64,000 bases of DNA from Mantamonas sphyraenae. Taxonomy: Eukaryota > CRuMs > Mantamonadidae. The position numbers were made by a program, and so were the translations under genes. A model generated the notes under the pieces. That model made no database searches. It saw nothing but the letters and a program-made list of their open reading frames with translations, and was not told where the DNA came from. Location: contig JAPMXV010000026.1 of NCBI GenBank assembly GCA_026936335.1, positions 124,001 through 188,000 of the forward strand. Direction: 5' to 3'. Shown here piece after piece: positions 22,101 to 37,100 of this stretch; positions within the stretch are counted from its first letter, which is position 1; each line of letters begins with the position of its first letter.

Positions 22101-25100
22101 CACTTGGCCAGCCACTGCCGAGGTGAGACCAGCCCCGCCAATGATCGAATTGTAAGGATCCACGGGACCAGGCAGCACATTGACAGCAGCCACAGGCGAA
22201 CCAATGACGTGCTCGCCTGCAAATCGGACTGACAGCACATGCACGCCACGCACCGTACTGTTGTATGTGACTGCATACCGCCCACCACCGACGGCAACCA
22301 CCACAGCTTGGCCGCTGACAAAGGTGGCGTTCAGCTGCGCGAGATCACTGGTGCCGGCCGCCGAGTTGTTGTACGTGTCTCGCAACTGCACAAACGTACC
22401 CACACTCGACACTCCGGCACCCACATTTGCTTGCACATTCAGCAACTCTGAGCGAGAGGCCACCGCCTGCAACGGAGTGACACTCAGGGGCAAGGGACTG
22501 CCAACAATGCCCACAGCCCGTGTCGCCTTGTCGACGATGGCCACGCCATAGGTGCCCGCGACTGTGGTGGATACGGACACCACGTATTGTCCCGAATGGG
22601 TGCCTGACACGGTACCATTCACAACCACGGGTCCTGTGAGCACAACCACAAAGGCGTCCGGCTGTGTGCTCAGCGGATTGGAGTACACATCGCGTGCCTG
22701 GATGGCGACACTGAACGTCTGGTTGGCTGCCACCGAAGCGGTGGAGTTGCCCACAACCGTGCTGTGGCGTTGAGACACAACGTTGGGCAGCACAGTGATG
22801 TTGTGGGATGACACGACGCCCTTGCCGGCGATAAAGACATCCACCACATGGGTCCCGATCTGGGTGATGTTGACAAACACGTCAAAGCGACCGTTTCCAA
22901 TGTACGTTGCACCTTGCATGTGTGTGGCCACAGCGTCGTTGCCATCCTGTGTGGTCAGGTTGTTGCCAAAGGCGTCTCGCATCTGAATGCGCACCTGGCC
23001 CAGCTGACCTGCCAGCAACGTGGTGGGCACTTGCACGACCGACGATGTGCTCACCGACACGGCACTGGGGGTCGCGTGCACTGCAAACGGCAGGCCCACC
23101 GCCTGTGCATCCAGCGTGACACGGAGTGTGTAGTTTCCAGACAGCGTTGGGTTCACCGAGACGCGTTGGGGCACGCGCATCGTGTCTAGATTCTGCCAGG
23201 GTACGTACTGGTGCGCTGCCTGCTCTTGCGAGAGGTAAAACAGGGTGCCAGCTCCAAACACATTGGGTGCAGAGCCCTCTGTAGAGCCGAGTCCAGCGCC
23301 ACTGCGCACCTGTGTGCCAAAGAAAGCCAGTGATCCATCCACACTCGGAATGCTAACCTTGTTTGCGTTGCCATCAAGGCGGCTGTCGTACGAATTGAAT
23401 GCCAAGTGGTAGCCCGTTGTTGCGACAAAGTAGTCCCCTGCAGGCAACCAAATGGGCTGTGTGAAGCGTTCCCACATGACCAACCCGGCATGCGGCGACG
23501 TGGCACTGTTCACTGACAGCTTGCCCACATAGGTTGTGCTCAGAGCACCCGCGGTGACTATCCACACGTTGATCGTCGTGTTGGATGAAAATGTGGGCGG
23601 TCGGAAGGCACCCAATCCTGTCAACAAGATGGGTTTGAGCACGCGCACCGGCACTCCTTTTTCGCCCATCGAGCCAGAGTTGCCCGTCATCGATGCACCA
23701 AAAGCAACACCCTGTGTGCCCAGTGCCGGCTGTGGGTTGTACCCATCCAACTCCACGTCGATGGTGTCGTACCAGAACGTGCCTGCACCGTACATCAACG
23801 GTGCCGAGGTGTTTGCCTCACTCCCCAGCAGCTCTCCATAGCGTGCGGGTCCATAGAAGGACACAGCCGCGTTGGCTGTGTCGACTTGCATCCAAGTGCC
23901 ACCCCCGCCGTTGCCGTTGGGCGCACTGTGGTCGTCAAAGCTGGGGAAGGCCACTGAGTAGCCGTTGGCCACAATGTAGTACTTGCCAGGGAGCAAATGA
24001 ACAGACGCGTTGAGATCCATGCGCATCACATTGCCTTGCACGTTGCCTGTGCACACGAGCGGTCCCACCACCTTGTCGTCGATGGCCTCGTTGCGGACGA
24101 TGGTCACTGTGATGGGCTGCACCGTGGCTGCGTTGTGTGGTACAAACGCACCCAGGGCACGCACGTTGATGGCACGATGCACCTGGAAACCAACGGCACG
24201 AGGAACTGTCACGGTCTCGGTGCCCACCGTGCCCATTGGCACAGAAATGGCCTTGTGTTCCACTGTGGCTTCTGGGTTGCCATACGCATCGCGTGCCGTC
24301 ACATTGGCCACGTGCGTCGACACGCCTGCGACGGTGCTGTTGGCCACCTTGTCCAGCATCGAGGTGGCTGCTGTTGCGTTTGCGGGTGCAATGGTGAGGG
24401 AAACCACGATGCTGGGCACCTGCACAACCGTCACCGTGTACGTCTTGGCCACCGTCAAGTACACAGTGGCACCATACACGCCATTGCCAACATGGTTCAT
24501 CGAGTAGTTGGCTTTGCCAATCACATGCAGCGTAAACACGTCCATCGTGGGCGACGTGCGGTTGTTTCCAAACCGATCGCGTGTCTGCACAAGCAACACG
24601 TTGGTCACATCTACGCCCGCAATCCCATTCGACACCCGACCCGCCTCCACAGCAGTGCTGTAGTTTGATGCACCGGGTGCCACCGTAAACGGCAGCGGGG
24701 CGCCCACACTCACGGCATCCAACCACGTCGCGAGCATGTACACACCCGCGACCGTCGGTGTAACCACGCCCCTGTGTGTGGCATTGGCATACGCACCCAA
24801 CCACTCAATACTGGCGTTCAGATGGATCCCAGCCAGCGAAGCGACAGCGGCCAGGTTGGCGGTTGCCGTCTGCGTGCGCAGGTTGCCGTATCGATCGCGT
24901 GGTTGAATCGAAAACACTGCAGATTCTCCAGCCACGGCGCCTACAGGTGCCTGAACAAGTGTACGGTTTGCCTGTGCATCAGCGGCGACCACTTGCACAG
25001 GGAAGGGCGATCCCTGGATGTGCTTGTTCCCAGGGTGCAGCTGCACTGCCAGCGTGTAGTTCCCAGCCAGTGTGTAGGACACCACACCACGATATTGGTT

Positions 25101-28100
25101 GATGGCGCCATAGGCAGGCATGGCAACAGGGGTCACCATGGTTGGTGTGCCCTGCAATCGGGCCGAGAACACATCGTCGGCGCGTTCGGTGCGATTCACC
25201 CCATTGGCATCGCGTGCAACGGCCTCCACCGTCCACTGACTGCCAGCAACGGCAGGCGACGGCAATGGAACACCCGCAACACTCTCGTTTGCCTGTGTCA
25301 CGGGCCATGCGATCACCACCGTCAGCGGCGATCCTTCGGCGTCCGTAAACACACCCGTGTTGTGTCCAAAGCGCAGCTGGTAGGTGCCCGGCAGCACATT
25401 GCGCAGCGAGTACAGCGCAAAGGTGCGTGAGGAGCGGGAGCAGTTGTTGGTGACGACCACGTTGGCCTGGGACATGTCACCCACTGTCTTGTTCAACAAG
25501 CCAACCATCTCCTCACCGGCGAGACACGCCTGGATCTCGTTGCCGTAGACATCCAGCGTTTGGTACTCCCACGTGAGCACGGGTGTGGTGCGGCTGCTGA
25601 ACACCACCGTCGTGGCGTTGCCCGTGTTTGGCACACGGGACACCACGCGCGCACGCACATCCTCCAACCCTGCAATGACCTCAAACGTGTGTGGCGATCC
25701 TGCAATGTGTGTGCCGTTCAGCATCACGTTCATCTGATATGTTCCAGCCACAGTCGGTGTCAACTGGGCGATGTATCGTCCCGTTGCCGTGTCTGGGTTG
25801 ACGCTCACCTGTACCGACACACCGACCCCTGTGGCTCGGCCAGACACGCCTGTGGCGTTGACCACAAACACGTCACGATCGTGCCACTGGAAGGTGTTGA
25901 GGGTATCCCGAGCAATCACATCAAACGCCACCTGGGTGCCAGCAGACACACTTGTGACCATGCCGTGCGAGCACTTGGATGCATCTGTGGCCGTCACTGC
26001 CAACAGAGTGTCGCCCACGTTGATGGGGTACCCTGCGTGGCGTACAGTGACGGATTTGTAACCCGTGTTGGGGAATGTAGGCAGCTGACAACGCATGTGT
26101 GTGCTGTTCACACGCACTGCAGGTTGTGTGACACTGCCAAAGTCACACGCCATCGTGGGCATCAACTTGCACAACACACAGCCTCTGTGAGTTTGTGTGA
26201 CCAGTCGCATGAGATTGTCCACGGGTGACACGCCCGCGCTGGTTTTCGACACCGTCGACGGCTCGTTCTGCGCCCAATTGAAGTAATCCACTGCGGAGCC
26301 ATCACGCGCCGTGTCATTGGACAGGAATCCTCGTCGCAGACCCGTCACTTCCGTGTTGAGACCCAGCTGCACCCATGCTTCCGGTGCAGATGGGCTGCAT
26401 CCGGCTGCGCGCAGCCACGAAACAGCCGTTTCGCTCTCCAGTGACGAATGCACCGTACCTTGCAGCGCAGACACGCCTGGAAGTGCCTGACACAAAGTAT
26501 GACCGTTTTGAATCTGAGGTGCATCGACACCCACGTAGCAATGGCGGTACGGGCACAGTGCACCGTTGCCCTGCACCCCGCTGTCTGTCTGCACGCCAGA
26601 CACACGGAACGTCACCGTGTCGCTTCCATCCAACGACACCTCGGTCCTCGACCAACTGTCCACCCTGGCACGTAGGTACGGATGTACATGGGCCAAGCCT
26701 TCGCCCGCACGAACCACAGGCGGGGTTGGGTACGTTGCATCCGAGGGCGCAGGCCCACACGCGCCCGACAGGCCGCCCGTGACATCAAACTGCACACCGG
26801 TGGCATTGTCTGCAAACACCAGAATGGTACCCCCGCCTCCTCCGCCGCCGCCACACGACGAGGGACTGCCGATGCTCTCGCCGTCTGCTCCTCGTGCAAC
26901 CAACTTGCCACCGCCCATCACCCTCTCGGCCACCACCAAGATGGCACCGCCACCGGCACCACCTGTGCCCGAAGGCACGTTGGCAACCGCTGTGGAGCCA
27001 CCGCCTCCGCCTGTGCCAAAGTGTGCTCGCACACGCTGGGCTGCAAACGGTGCGGCCACACCCGCACTGGCCGTGCATGCTGACGAGTAACCATGGACCG
27101 TCGATGCGACCGGTGCCTTGTTGGCTCCGGGGCCGCCCGGCGAAGGCCCGCACAGTCGCGCATCGGCGCCACCTCCGCCTCCTGCGCGTACATCTGCAGT
27201 GGACACCGCATTCTGCGTGGGCACATAGTTGCGCCCTTCACCGCGGAAACCTGCACCCACAACCGAACGCGCAATCCCTCCACGGAACCCGCTTCCTGAG
27301 GCGTCGATGGCGCATGAGGCACACACATCCACCGTGTCTGCAGATACAATCACCACGCCGTACTTGCTGCCGTCGTACGGACGTGCTCGGATTTGCGCAC
27401 CGCCCGTCAACACAAGCGACTTGTAGTGTGTGTACGTGATGGCCACACTGCCGGTGCCGGTGTACGCACCGTGGATGGGTCCCACGGTGTGCACCGTCAC
27501 ACCGGTGATCTTCTCCACCACCACAAAGTCGTAGTGGCCCCACGACGCCTTCTCCTCCACGTTGTTCACGTCCTTGTACGTGTACAACACCAGGCGGTCG
27601 TTGATGGCCAAGCCATCCACCGATGCCAACGAGAACGAACGTGCACCCGCGCTCACCGAAGACGCAAGCGTGTAGAATCGGTTGAAATCCTGTTCCACGG
27701 TCCCGTTGCCCAGCACACGCGTCTGCTGGCTATCGATTGCCGACGACCGCACGTGCAGATCGTACACTGCGCCCACTTGGTTGGCATAAAACTCCACGGG
27801 TGACCCGATGCCAATCTGCTGCTTGTCCATCCACAGACCCACCTGCATCTTGGCCACCCCTGCTCCTGCCGTCGGGCGTGGTGGCACGGGGCATGTGATG
27901 TTGGTGCCACTGGACACGCTTGCGTCCGTAAACCCAAGTGCGTCGCCCCAGAAGCACTTGACGTCCGTCTGCTTCTGCTGACATGCATAGAGGTTGTATC
28001 GTGCGGACGGATACACGGGCACAAGCACCTTTTGTGCACCTGCGTCGTCCGGTCCCACTGCCGAACATCCCTGCACAATCTGCACCTGCTTCAATGTCAC

Positions 28101-31100
28101 CCCGTGTGCATTGGCCACACTCACGTTCAGTGTGTCATTCTTGATCGAGTGGAACAACGCCGTGGTTTGTGTCCACGCCTGCATGACACTCTCGGGGCTT
28201 CCAGATGCACTTGTCATGGACAGCGTGCAGTGGGAGCACGATGCACTCAAAGTCACCGATCCGCCCGTGGGATCGACAATGTGCAACGGGTACGCCTGTC
28301 CAATCAGCTCTTCGTGCGCATTGATGCTCTGTGGCAGCCCGGCCATCGACGTTGAGTTCACAAAGGTTGTCATGAACACCGCGTCTGCAAACCCACCCCC
28401 GTTGACACCCCAGAGCGAGCCAAACGAGTGGCCGCTAAACAACAGCTCACCAGCACAGTTGGACGATGCCGATGCCAGGAAATCTTCCGAAGCCGTGCCG
28501 TACTGACGGTGTGTCACCAGCTCGCCACTTGTAAGATAAACGGCGTAAAACGCGTCATAGCCTCCAGCGTGTGTGAATCCAGGAAGAGAGCCAAACGTGT
28601 ACCCTGTGATCGCCACGAATCCCGACGGCGTGGTGGTGACTCCATATGCCCCTTCATCCTGAGGTGAGCCCATCGTCTTGGCCCAATCCACAGTGCCATC
28701 GTCCATCTTGATTGACATCAGCAGGATGTCGAGGCCGCCTACGTTTGGCAACCCCAAGTTCATCGTGCCACCCGTCCAACCGCCCACAAAGACGCGGTTT
28801 CCCCACGTGGCGCACGCGTACGCACCGTCCACCGTCGCCGTGCCATACAGCTTCTTCCACACCTGCACACCCGCAGCGTTGTACTTGAACAAAAATATAT
28901 CCGAGCCTCCGCCTGGGTTCAGCCCATCCAGGGCGCCAAACGTGTGACCTGTGACGTACACATTGTCCTGGTCGTCCCTGCAGATGGCTCTGCCTTCGTC
29001 GTAAAACGTGCTTCCGAACTGACGTCCCCACACCAGTTCTCCCGTGGAGGCAGACAGCTTGCCCACCACCACGTCGTACGTCCCGCCCAAGAACGTGCCG
29101 TACATATTCCCGCCCACATAGGCGCTAAAGTACAGCATGCTTTCATCCGCCGACAGAACCAAAGAGCCTGGGAATTCGTTTGCTGTGGTGCCGTACGATT
29201 TGGCCCACAGCAACGTCCCATCCGCGTTGAACTTTGCAAACACCATGTCCACGCCCCCGTAGTACGGTAGGCCATGGAAACCTCCACCGACATAGCCAGC
29301 CACGTAAATGTTCAGCTGCGAGTCGGTGATGACATCGTGTGGCACGTCGTTGCTCGTGCCGCCCATCTGGATGCCCCACTGCAAAACACCGTCTCGGTTG
29401 TACTTGCGCAGATGCCAGTCGTGATTACCATAGTTTGTGCCACCGGCAAGGATGCCGTCCGTATGCACACCCACAATGATGTTGCCTGCATTGTCCAGCG
29501 TCGACGTGAACCCGCGTTCCTCTGTCCCGCCGGTGCCAAACTGGACGTTCAACGACGCCCCGTGGGCATCGCACCCACCATTCACATTGGCATGTTGTGA
29601 CACAGTCGTTTTGACGTCGGCCACGGACACTGTAAAAGTGCTGTTGGCTGTGGTTGTGTTGAACGCCACCGTGACCCCCTTCCACGCTTGTTCCAGCTGC
29701 GCAGCCGTGCCATTCAGCCATGCAGGCGTCGCCACGCAAGCCGAGCAGGTGATTGTCAGCGTCAGCGAGTCACTGTCCACGTCTGTGATGCTCAGCGGGT
29801 ACAGTTCGCCCACGCGTGTTGTCGTCACTTGCATGCCAGACGGCAGGCCTGTCACCTGGGGTGGAATGTCGATGCCTGCCACGTATGCAAGCATCTCTCG
29901 GTTCCCCTGATATGTGGAGAAGATCGACCCCATCGTCCAGCCAGCAAACAAGAGCTGACGGTCGCATCCTGCCGCCAGGTCACGCATCTGGTCTTCGCCA
30001 CCTGTACCGAACTGGTTCAGCTCCAGCATGTTGCCCTGGGTGTCAAAGATGGCGTAAAACAAGTCCCAACTACCCGCGGAGGTGTGACCCGGGAGCGAAC
30101 CCTGTACGTAGCCACCGAGTGCCACCAGGCCGTTCGACAGCACCACTGCTCCGTGCGTGTAGTCGGTACCGGCATGGCCCACGTTGCGTGCCCACTTCAA
30201 TGCGCCCGTGTTGGCGTCCATGGCAACCACAGTTGCGTCTGCAGTGCCGCCCTGTGGTTGGCCAGCGAATGCTCCTCCCTGCACATTTGTACCCGCGTAC
30301 ACGACGCCCGACCGCACTCCACACGTCCATGACTTTTCGATGCCCGATGCCGTTCCAAAGGTGCGTGTCCACAACCGCGTGCCGCTCGGTGAATACTTGA
30401 TGACAATTGCGTCCCCGTTGTCAAGGTACGGCTGCCCGTCAAATGCACCACCCGTTCCACCTGTGATGTACGTGTTGTCGTCCTCATCGATGCACATCTT
30501 GGTGGGGTCCACGTTTGCCTCTGCACCTGTGCCTTGCAACCACACAGTTGTGCCATCCGACACCTTAAGCTTGGCCACAAACACCATTTGACCCACCGTG
30601 TTCGTCACACCTGCGTAGTTGCCCGAACTACGCCCGGACACGTACACATGTGCGTTGTCTTTGCTAACCACCGCATCGGTGACTTGATCACCTGTCGTTT
30701 CGCCAAACCGTTTCACCCACAGCAAATCGCCATGAGGCGACAGTTTGATGGCAATGCCATAGTTGTTGCCGACGATGGGCACCCCAAGGAAATTGTTGGT
30801 TGCAGATTGACCCACTGCGTACACGTTGCCCAAATCATCCGTGGTCACCCCTGCCGCATTCTCGTATCCCGATCCATAGGGTGTGAATCCCCACAGAAGC
30901 TCACCCGTCGGGCTGTGTTTGCGCACAAACATATCATGGTCCCCAGGGATTCCTTCGCCTGGGAATTGACCGTTCGTTGTGCCCGACACAATGGTGTTGC
31001 CAGCACGGTCCATGACGCCTGCTCGGGAGGATGCGATTGCCGAGTTTTGATCCTGCGCACCCTTGGGTCCCTGTGTGGCCACACTGGGGAGGCATCGGGA

Positions 31101-34100
31101 CACAAATGCCGTTTCGGTCACCGCAAAGTTTCCATCCGTCACCGTCACGGTCAATGTGTCGTTGGGCACTCCCTGGCCATACGACACCGTCACATCTTTC
31201 CATGCTTGATTCACGTGTGCCGCCGATCCCGAGAGGAGGTTGGTCGACAGCGTGCACGCCGTGCAGCTGATGCTCACGTTCACCAGATCATAGTTGTTGT
31301 CAACCACCGTGATCGGGTGTGTGGCACCCAGAGCTGTGGTGGTCATGTCCACGCTCAGAGGCAGTCCAACTTGCGTGGGATTGCTGGTGATGTGTTTGGT
31401 CAGCACCACCGCATCCGTTGCGCCTCCGGCAAACCCAGTGAACCACGTTCCGGTCGTGGTTCCCGCCATCACCAGTGCATTGTCACATCCCAACGCAAAG
31501 TCGGACAGCACGTCACCGTTGGCGCTGCCGTGTTGTTTCACGCCCAACAGGGTGCCTTCCAGTGTGTACCACGCGTAGAAAAAGTCTTCGCCGCCTCCAA
31601 AGTTGCTGTTGCCCGGCATGGCGCCGCGGGAAATCCCGCCGATCACCAGGAAGGGTCCACCGGGCGCATTTGCCATGTGCAGGTTGTATGCCCTGTCTTG
31701 GCTGCTGCTTCCAACCATTTTGGTCCATTGGATGGCCGAGTCACTTGTCACAAACATGACAAAGGCGTCGTCGCCTCCGTACGCAGTTGCTCCGTTGAAC
31801 CCTCCGTTGGCCCAACCTGCCACGTACACACCATTGCTTGTGGCTGCACAGCCCCATGCCTCGTCGCGATTGTTTCCGCCGCCAAGGTGCTTCAGCCACA
31901 ACTGGAACCCCGTCGGGGTAAAGTACGCGGCAATTGGGTTGTACGACGCGGTGTTGGAGCCCGAGTACACTCCGTGACCAAAGCCCACAACGTACACAAA
32001 GTCATTGGGAGCCACACAGAGGTCGCGTGGAAAGTCGCCATCGAATGTTCCTGAACCGCTGCTCCCCCATTGTTTGCCCCACATCTGGGTACCGTCGCGA
32101 GTGCTCCACTTGGCAAGCAGGGCATCCGGCCCACCCACCTGTGCACCAAAGATCACGCCGTTGCCTTCGCCCGTGGTGTACACAAACTGTTCGTCCTGAG
32201 ACAGGCCAAGGCCCCAACCCCATTCGTTGCCGGTGGTGCCGTACTGTGTGCCCCACACCAGATTGCCATCCTTGTCCAGCTTGGCCAGAATGGCATCGTT
32301 GCCACCGTAGTGTGTGCCAAACACCGGCCCCGACACATAACCGTCGAAATAGACACTGCCAGCCGAGTCGACCACCATGCGGTGAACTTCGTCGTTGCCC
32401 GTGCTGTTGAATTGGCGAATCCACAATTGCGTGCCCGTGGGCGAATACTTCACCACAAAGATGTCCAGATTCGGCGGGTTGTTGTTCACCACGCCACCAA
32501 AGCTGCCTGTGCTTGTGATGCCCACAATCACATTGCCATCGCGATCCACCACAACCGCCTTTGCAGATTCGGCTGCTGCCGAGCCAACCTGCATTCCGGA
32601 ATCTGGGCGCGGCAGGCATCCTCGCAGCGGGTAGGTGGCACTGTTTGTCAGCACGCCTTTGTCCACCGAGACGTTGATCACAAGGTTGCCCATGCCAAAC
32701 GACTGTCCGTACTGAGCGGTGACATTGCGCCATTGCGCTTCCACTTGCGTCGTTGTGCCCGTCAGTGTGGATTGCGACAACGTGCAATGCGAACACGACA
32801 GGGTCACATCCACCACAGCCGTCGGTTTCGTGTACAACGCAAGCGGATACGTCAGGCCCAGCTCGTGCACCGGATCCAACCCCAGCGACGACAGCCGAGG
32901 CCGAGGCACGACGCTCACCGAACGCACCCAATTGTCCTCGCTGCCAAGACTGTTGCCAACCAGGTTGCCTGCCGTGTAACCACCCAAAAGCCCAGTGTGG
33001 TGGCAATTCACATCCACATCGTACAGCTCATCCGTCCCCGTGGACCCAATCACCTCCAAGGACAGGATGGTTCCCTCCAGATCCATGAGGCCGTAAAAGA
33101 TGTTCTTTGCTGTGGGTGGCATGTTCAAGTGCGACGGCAACCCGCCGACCACGGAGCCAGCAAACAGCAGCAGACCGCCCGGCGTCACCTTGATGCCCCA
33201 CCCCAGAAGTTCGGTTGTGCTCACAATGTTGGTCATCCACACGATGCCTGCGTCGGACGTGCGCAGGGCAACCACAGAGGCGTCAGTGACGCCGCGGAAT
33301 GGATTGCTGCCGTAGAATCCGCCAATGGCACCGATGTCGTACAAGAGCCCACCTGCCACAGCGCAGCCGTGGGAATAGTCCGGTGCCGAGGTGCCAAACA
33401 TCTTGGTCCAAATGAAATTGCCGTTGAGGTCGTACTTGATAATCGTACGGTCGAAGCTGCCCACGTACGGCTGTCCATCCATCGACGCATGGCTCTCGCC
33501 ACTCAAGTACACGTTCCCATCGTCATCCACACACATGCCACGCATCAAATCGTCTGCGGGACTGCCTCTTTGCCTGGCCCACACGGTCTCACCTGTGCTC
33601 GCCTTGAGCTTAAAGAGGAAAAAGTCGTACCCGCCCGAATTCGTGCCTGCAAGTGCTCCGGTTGTCCAACCGGACACGTACACATGCTGACCATCGGGTG
33701 ACATGGCACCCCCGTGCGGATAGTCGTTACCGGCGCTGTTGTAGCCCTTCTGCCACACCATCTGGCCCTCCGCGTTGACCTTGACCACAAACAAAGCGGC
33801 CTGCGTCGGGGTCAGACCCGGGATAAAGTCTGTGCTCGTCGTATACCCAATCAGGTACGAGTTGCCCTCCAAATCCACGGTACACTCGTGTGGGATGTCA
33901 CCCTCCGAGCCACCCGTTTGGAACGACCACACCACGTTGCCGCTCTTGTCCAGCTTTTGCACAAACGCATCCCAGTTGCCCTTTGCCGTTTGTCCTGGCA
34001 GCTGGCTGGTCGTGTGGCCCAACATGTAAATGTTGCCTCGCTTGTCAAACATCTGCGTGTAACCACGATCCTGCAGGTTGCCCCCGAATTGTTTGTCAAA

Positions 34101-37100
34101 CAGAGGACCCGCAAGTGCACAGCCACCCATCACGGTTGTGTTGGCCAGTGCCACGTCGTATCCATCCGATAGCGACAAGACAAGTGCCTCGTCGCCCGAA
34201 TACGTGTCATTCCAGTTGAACTGCACCGCCTTCCATGCCTCTTGCAACTGCTGTGCTGTACCACTCAGCGTGCGCACAGACGCATGGCATGCTTGGCATC
34301 CAATCTGCAGTGTCAACACATCGCCGTCGGCGTCGGCAAACGTCAGCGGCACTTGGGCGCCTGTGGTGGCTGTCCCGATGTGGATGGTCTGCGGCAACCC
34401 CGACATCGTCGGCGGCCGGTTGAGCATCACCAGCGAAAACACGGCATCTTCACCCCCCACAGCGGATGGAAACAGTGCACCGTGAGACGAACCGCCAATA
34501 AGAACCTGTCTGGCACATCCTGCGGCCACAGCCGTGGCCATGTCTGCGTGAGCGGTGCCCTTTTGCACCAGCTGCACCTGGGTCCCAGACAGATCGTACA
34601 CGGAATAAAACAGGTCGCTGTTGCCTGCGCCGGTGTGTCCGTCTGGAAGAGCACCCAGTGTGTAGCCGACGCTGACGAGCAGGTTGTTGGACGTCAATGC
34701 CGCATCGACGACGTAATCGTTCTCGTCGCTGAGAATCACACGCGAGGTGTCCGCGGTGCCCGTGGACACAAGAAACCCAGTCCACATGGCATCTTTGCCC
34801 TTGCTCGGGAAAAGGTTGACGATCATTCCTGGGCCCACAGTCATCGCCGCGTACATCCGATCTCCCTGCACAGCACAGGACACTGCGATGTCGTCTCCGG
34901 CCGATCCGTACGTGCTCGTCCACACCCACTCTCCATTGGCACTGAATTTGGTTGCCAGGGTGTCAAACCCGCCATACAGTGCGGTGCCAAATGTCGAGTT
35001 TGTGCGTCCAACCACAAACACTTCGCCCTCCTCGGATGTGCACACCTTGCGTCCTTCGTCTGTCTCTGGCCCTCCAAACTGCCGCGCCCACACTGTGGAT
35101 CCATTGCCTGCGTGCAGTTTGGCGACAAAGGCATCGCCCTTGCCAAGTTGACGACTGTGCAGTGCACTCGACGTGGATCCGCTCACGTACACGTGTGTGC
35201 CGTCGCTGCCCAGGTCCACACCATACACCATGTCTTGCCCTGGCGTGGCAAACCATCTCGACCAGCGTAGATCGCCATTGGCACTCAGCTTCATCACAAA
35301 CCCGTCCATCTCACCTGCGTTTTCGTGTCCCCGCAAACTCGCGCTGTTGCTGTATCCACCCACGTACACATCGCCATACACATCCACATCCATGGAGGTT
35401 ACGATGTCATCGCCTGCGCCGCCCAGTTGGATGGCCCACATCTGCACCTGCGCTGGCGAAAACTTGATCACCACGGCGTCCGCTCCACCGGCATGTGCGG
35501 GCAGCCCCGGAAACGTCGTGTTGGTTGACAGCGCTGCAATGGCATTGCTACGACGATCCAAAGCCACCGCGCTCACCACCTCCTTGCCAAATGTGCCCAG
35601 TTGCCACTCGCGCTGCGGACCGCTGGCCGTGCATCCGCCCAGCAGTGAGGCGGTCATCTGTGCGTAGAGAGCTCCTTCGTCGGTGACCCTCACACTCAGC
35701 GTGGCATTGCCTGTGTTTGGGTCTGCAATGACGGCCACGGCGGCCCAGGCGGCCATCAACTCGGATGCGGTTCCGTTGATGGGCGATGGCACGCTTGCAC
35801 ATGCACTGCACGTCACTGTCAGTTGCAACGAGGTGCTATCCACGTCACTGATCGTCAACGGGTACGCTGTGCCAAAACCTGCCCCAGACACCACTGTGGA
35901 GGGCAGTCCCGCAAGCGTGGGTGCAAGGTTGATCGAACGTCGTGCAAACCACCCGTCGAGCGACCCACTCAGCGGTGCAAACAAGCTGGAGCCGGTGCGA
36001 CCTGACACAAGTACTGTTTTGCCACACCCTGCCCGCACGTCGCGTACGATTTCCTGGGCCGCCGCACCCATCACTTCGCCCTTCAGGTATGTGCCGTGCT
36101 CGTCAAAGAACACCACCACTCCGTCGTTGGCACCTGACCACGGCAGTCCAAACACGCTACCTCCGGCGTCGAGACCCATTGCAATGATGCCCGTGTGCAT
36201 CACATCCATGGCGAGCGAGTAGTCGTGTGTCGTGCTGCCGACCAATCGCACCCAGGCCACGCTGCCGTCGGTGGCGTTGAAGGCAACCAGAGCAGCATCG
36301 GTGAGTCCGTGGGATGTCTGTCCGTACGCACTGCCTGCAAACCATCCCGCTGCATACACGCGTCCGGAACGTGCGCTCACACGGAAGAAATTGTCGAATC
36401 CCGTCGTGCCCATCTGCTGACCCCACAGCAGCGCACCCGAGCTTCCATTCAGCTTGAGCACATATCCGTCTCGGTCTCCAATGTGTGCGTTGGGAAGCAA
36501 GTCGCCCGCCGAGTATCCCGAAATATACACGTCGTTGTTCTCGTCCACGGCCAACCCTGTGCATTCATCCGCAACGTTGGTGCCGCTCACGTGCGTCCAC
36601 ACCACCGTGCCATCGTCTGTGCTCAGCTTCATCGCAAACACATCCAAGTCGGCAGCTGCAGTCTGGCCGTTCAGGGTTCCCGAGAACCTGCCGGCCACAA
36701 AGACATGCTTGCCATCGTGTGACACTTCGCACCCATGTGTGTTTTCGTTGCCCAATGACGCCGAAAAGGTGCGCAGCCACACCATGTCTCCCGTCGGCGT
36801 GAGCTTCATCACGGCAACGTCGCCGCCCCCAGCCGCCGCTCCGATCGGAAACCCGGAGATGTACACAAAGCAGACGTAGAGGTTGCCCAACGCGTCCACT
36901 GCAATAAATGTGCTGTGTGCAGCGATTGTCGCAGCAAATTGTTTGGTCCACAAAATTGTGCCTGTGCCTGCATACTTGCGCACAAACAACGTGTCGCCAC
37001 CTGCGTGAGTCTGGCCCGGCAGCGCCCCGTCGGTATTCCCCACCGCGTACATGTTGCCCGCATTGTCCATGCGATTGCCATACACAAATGTGACGGTCGT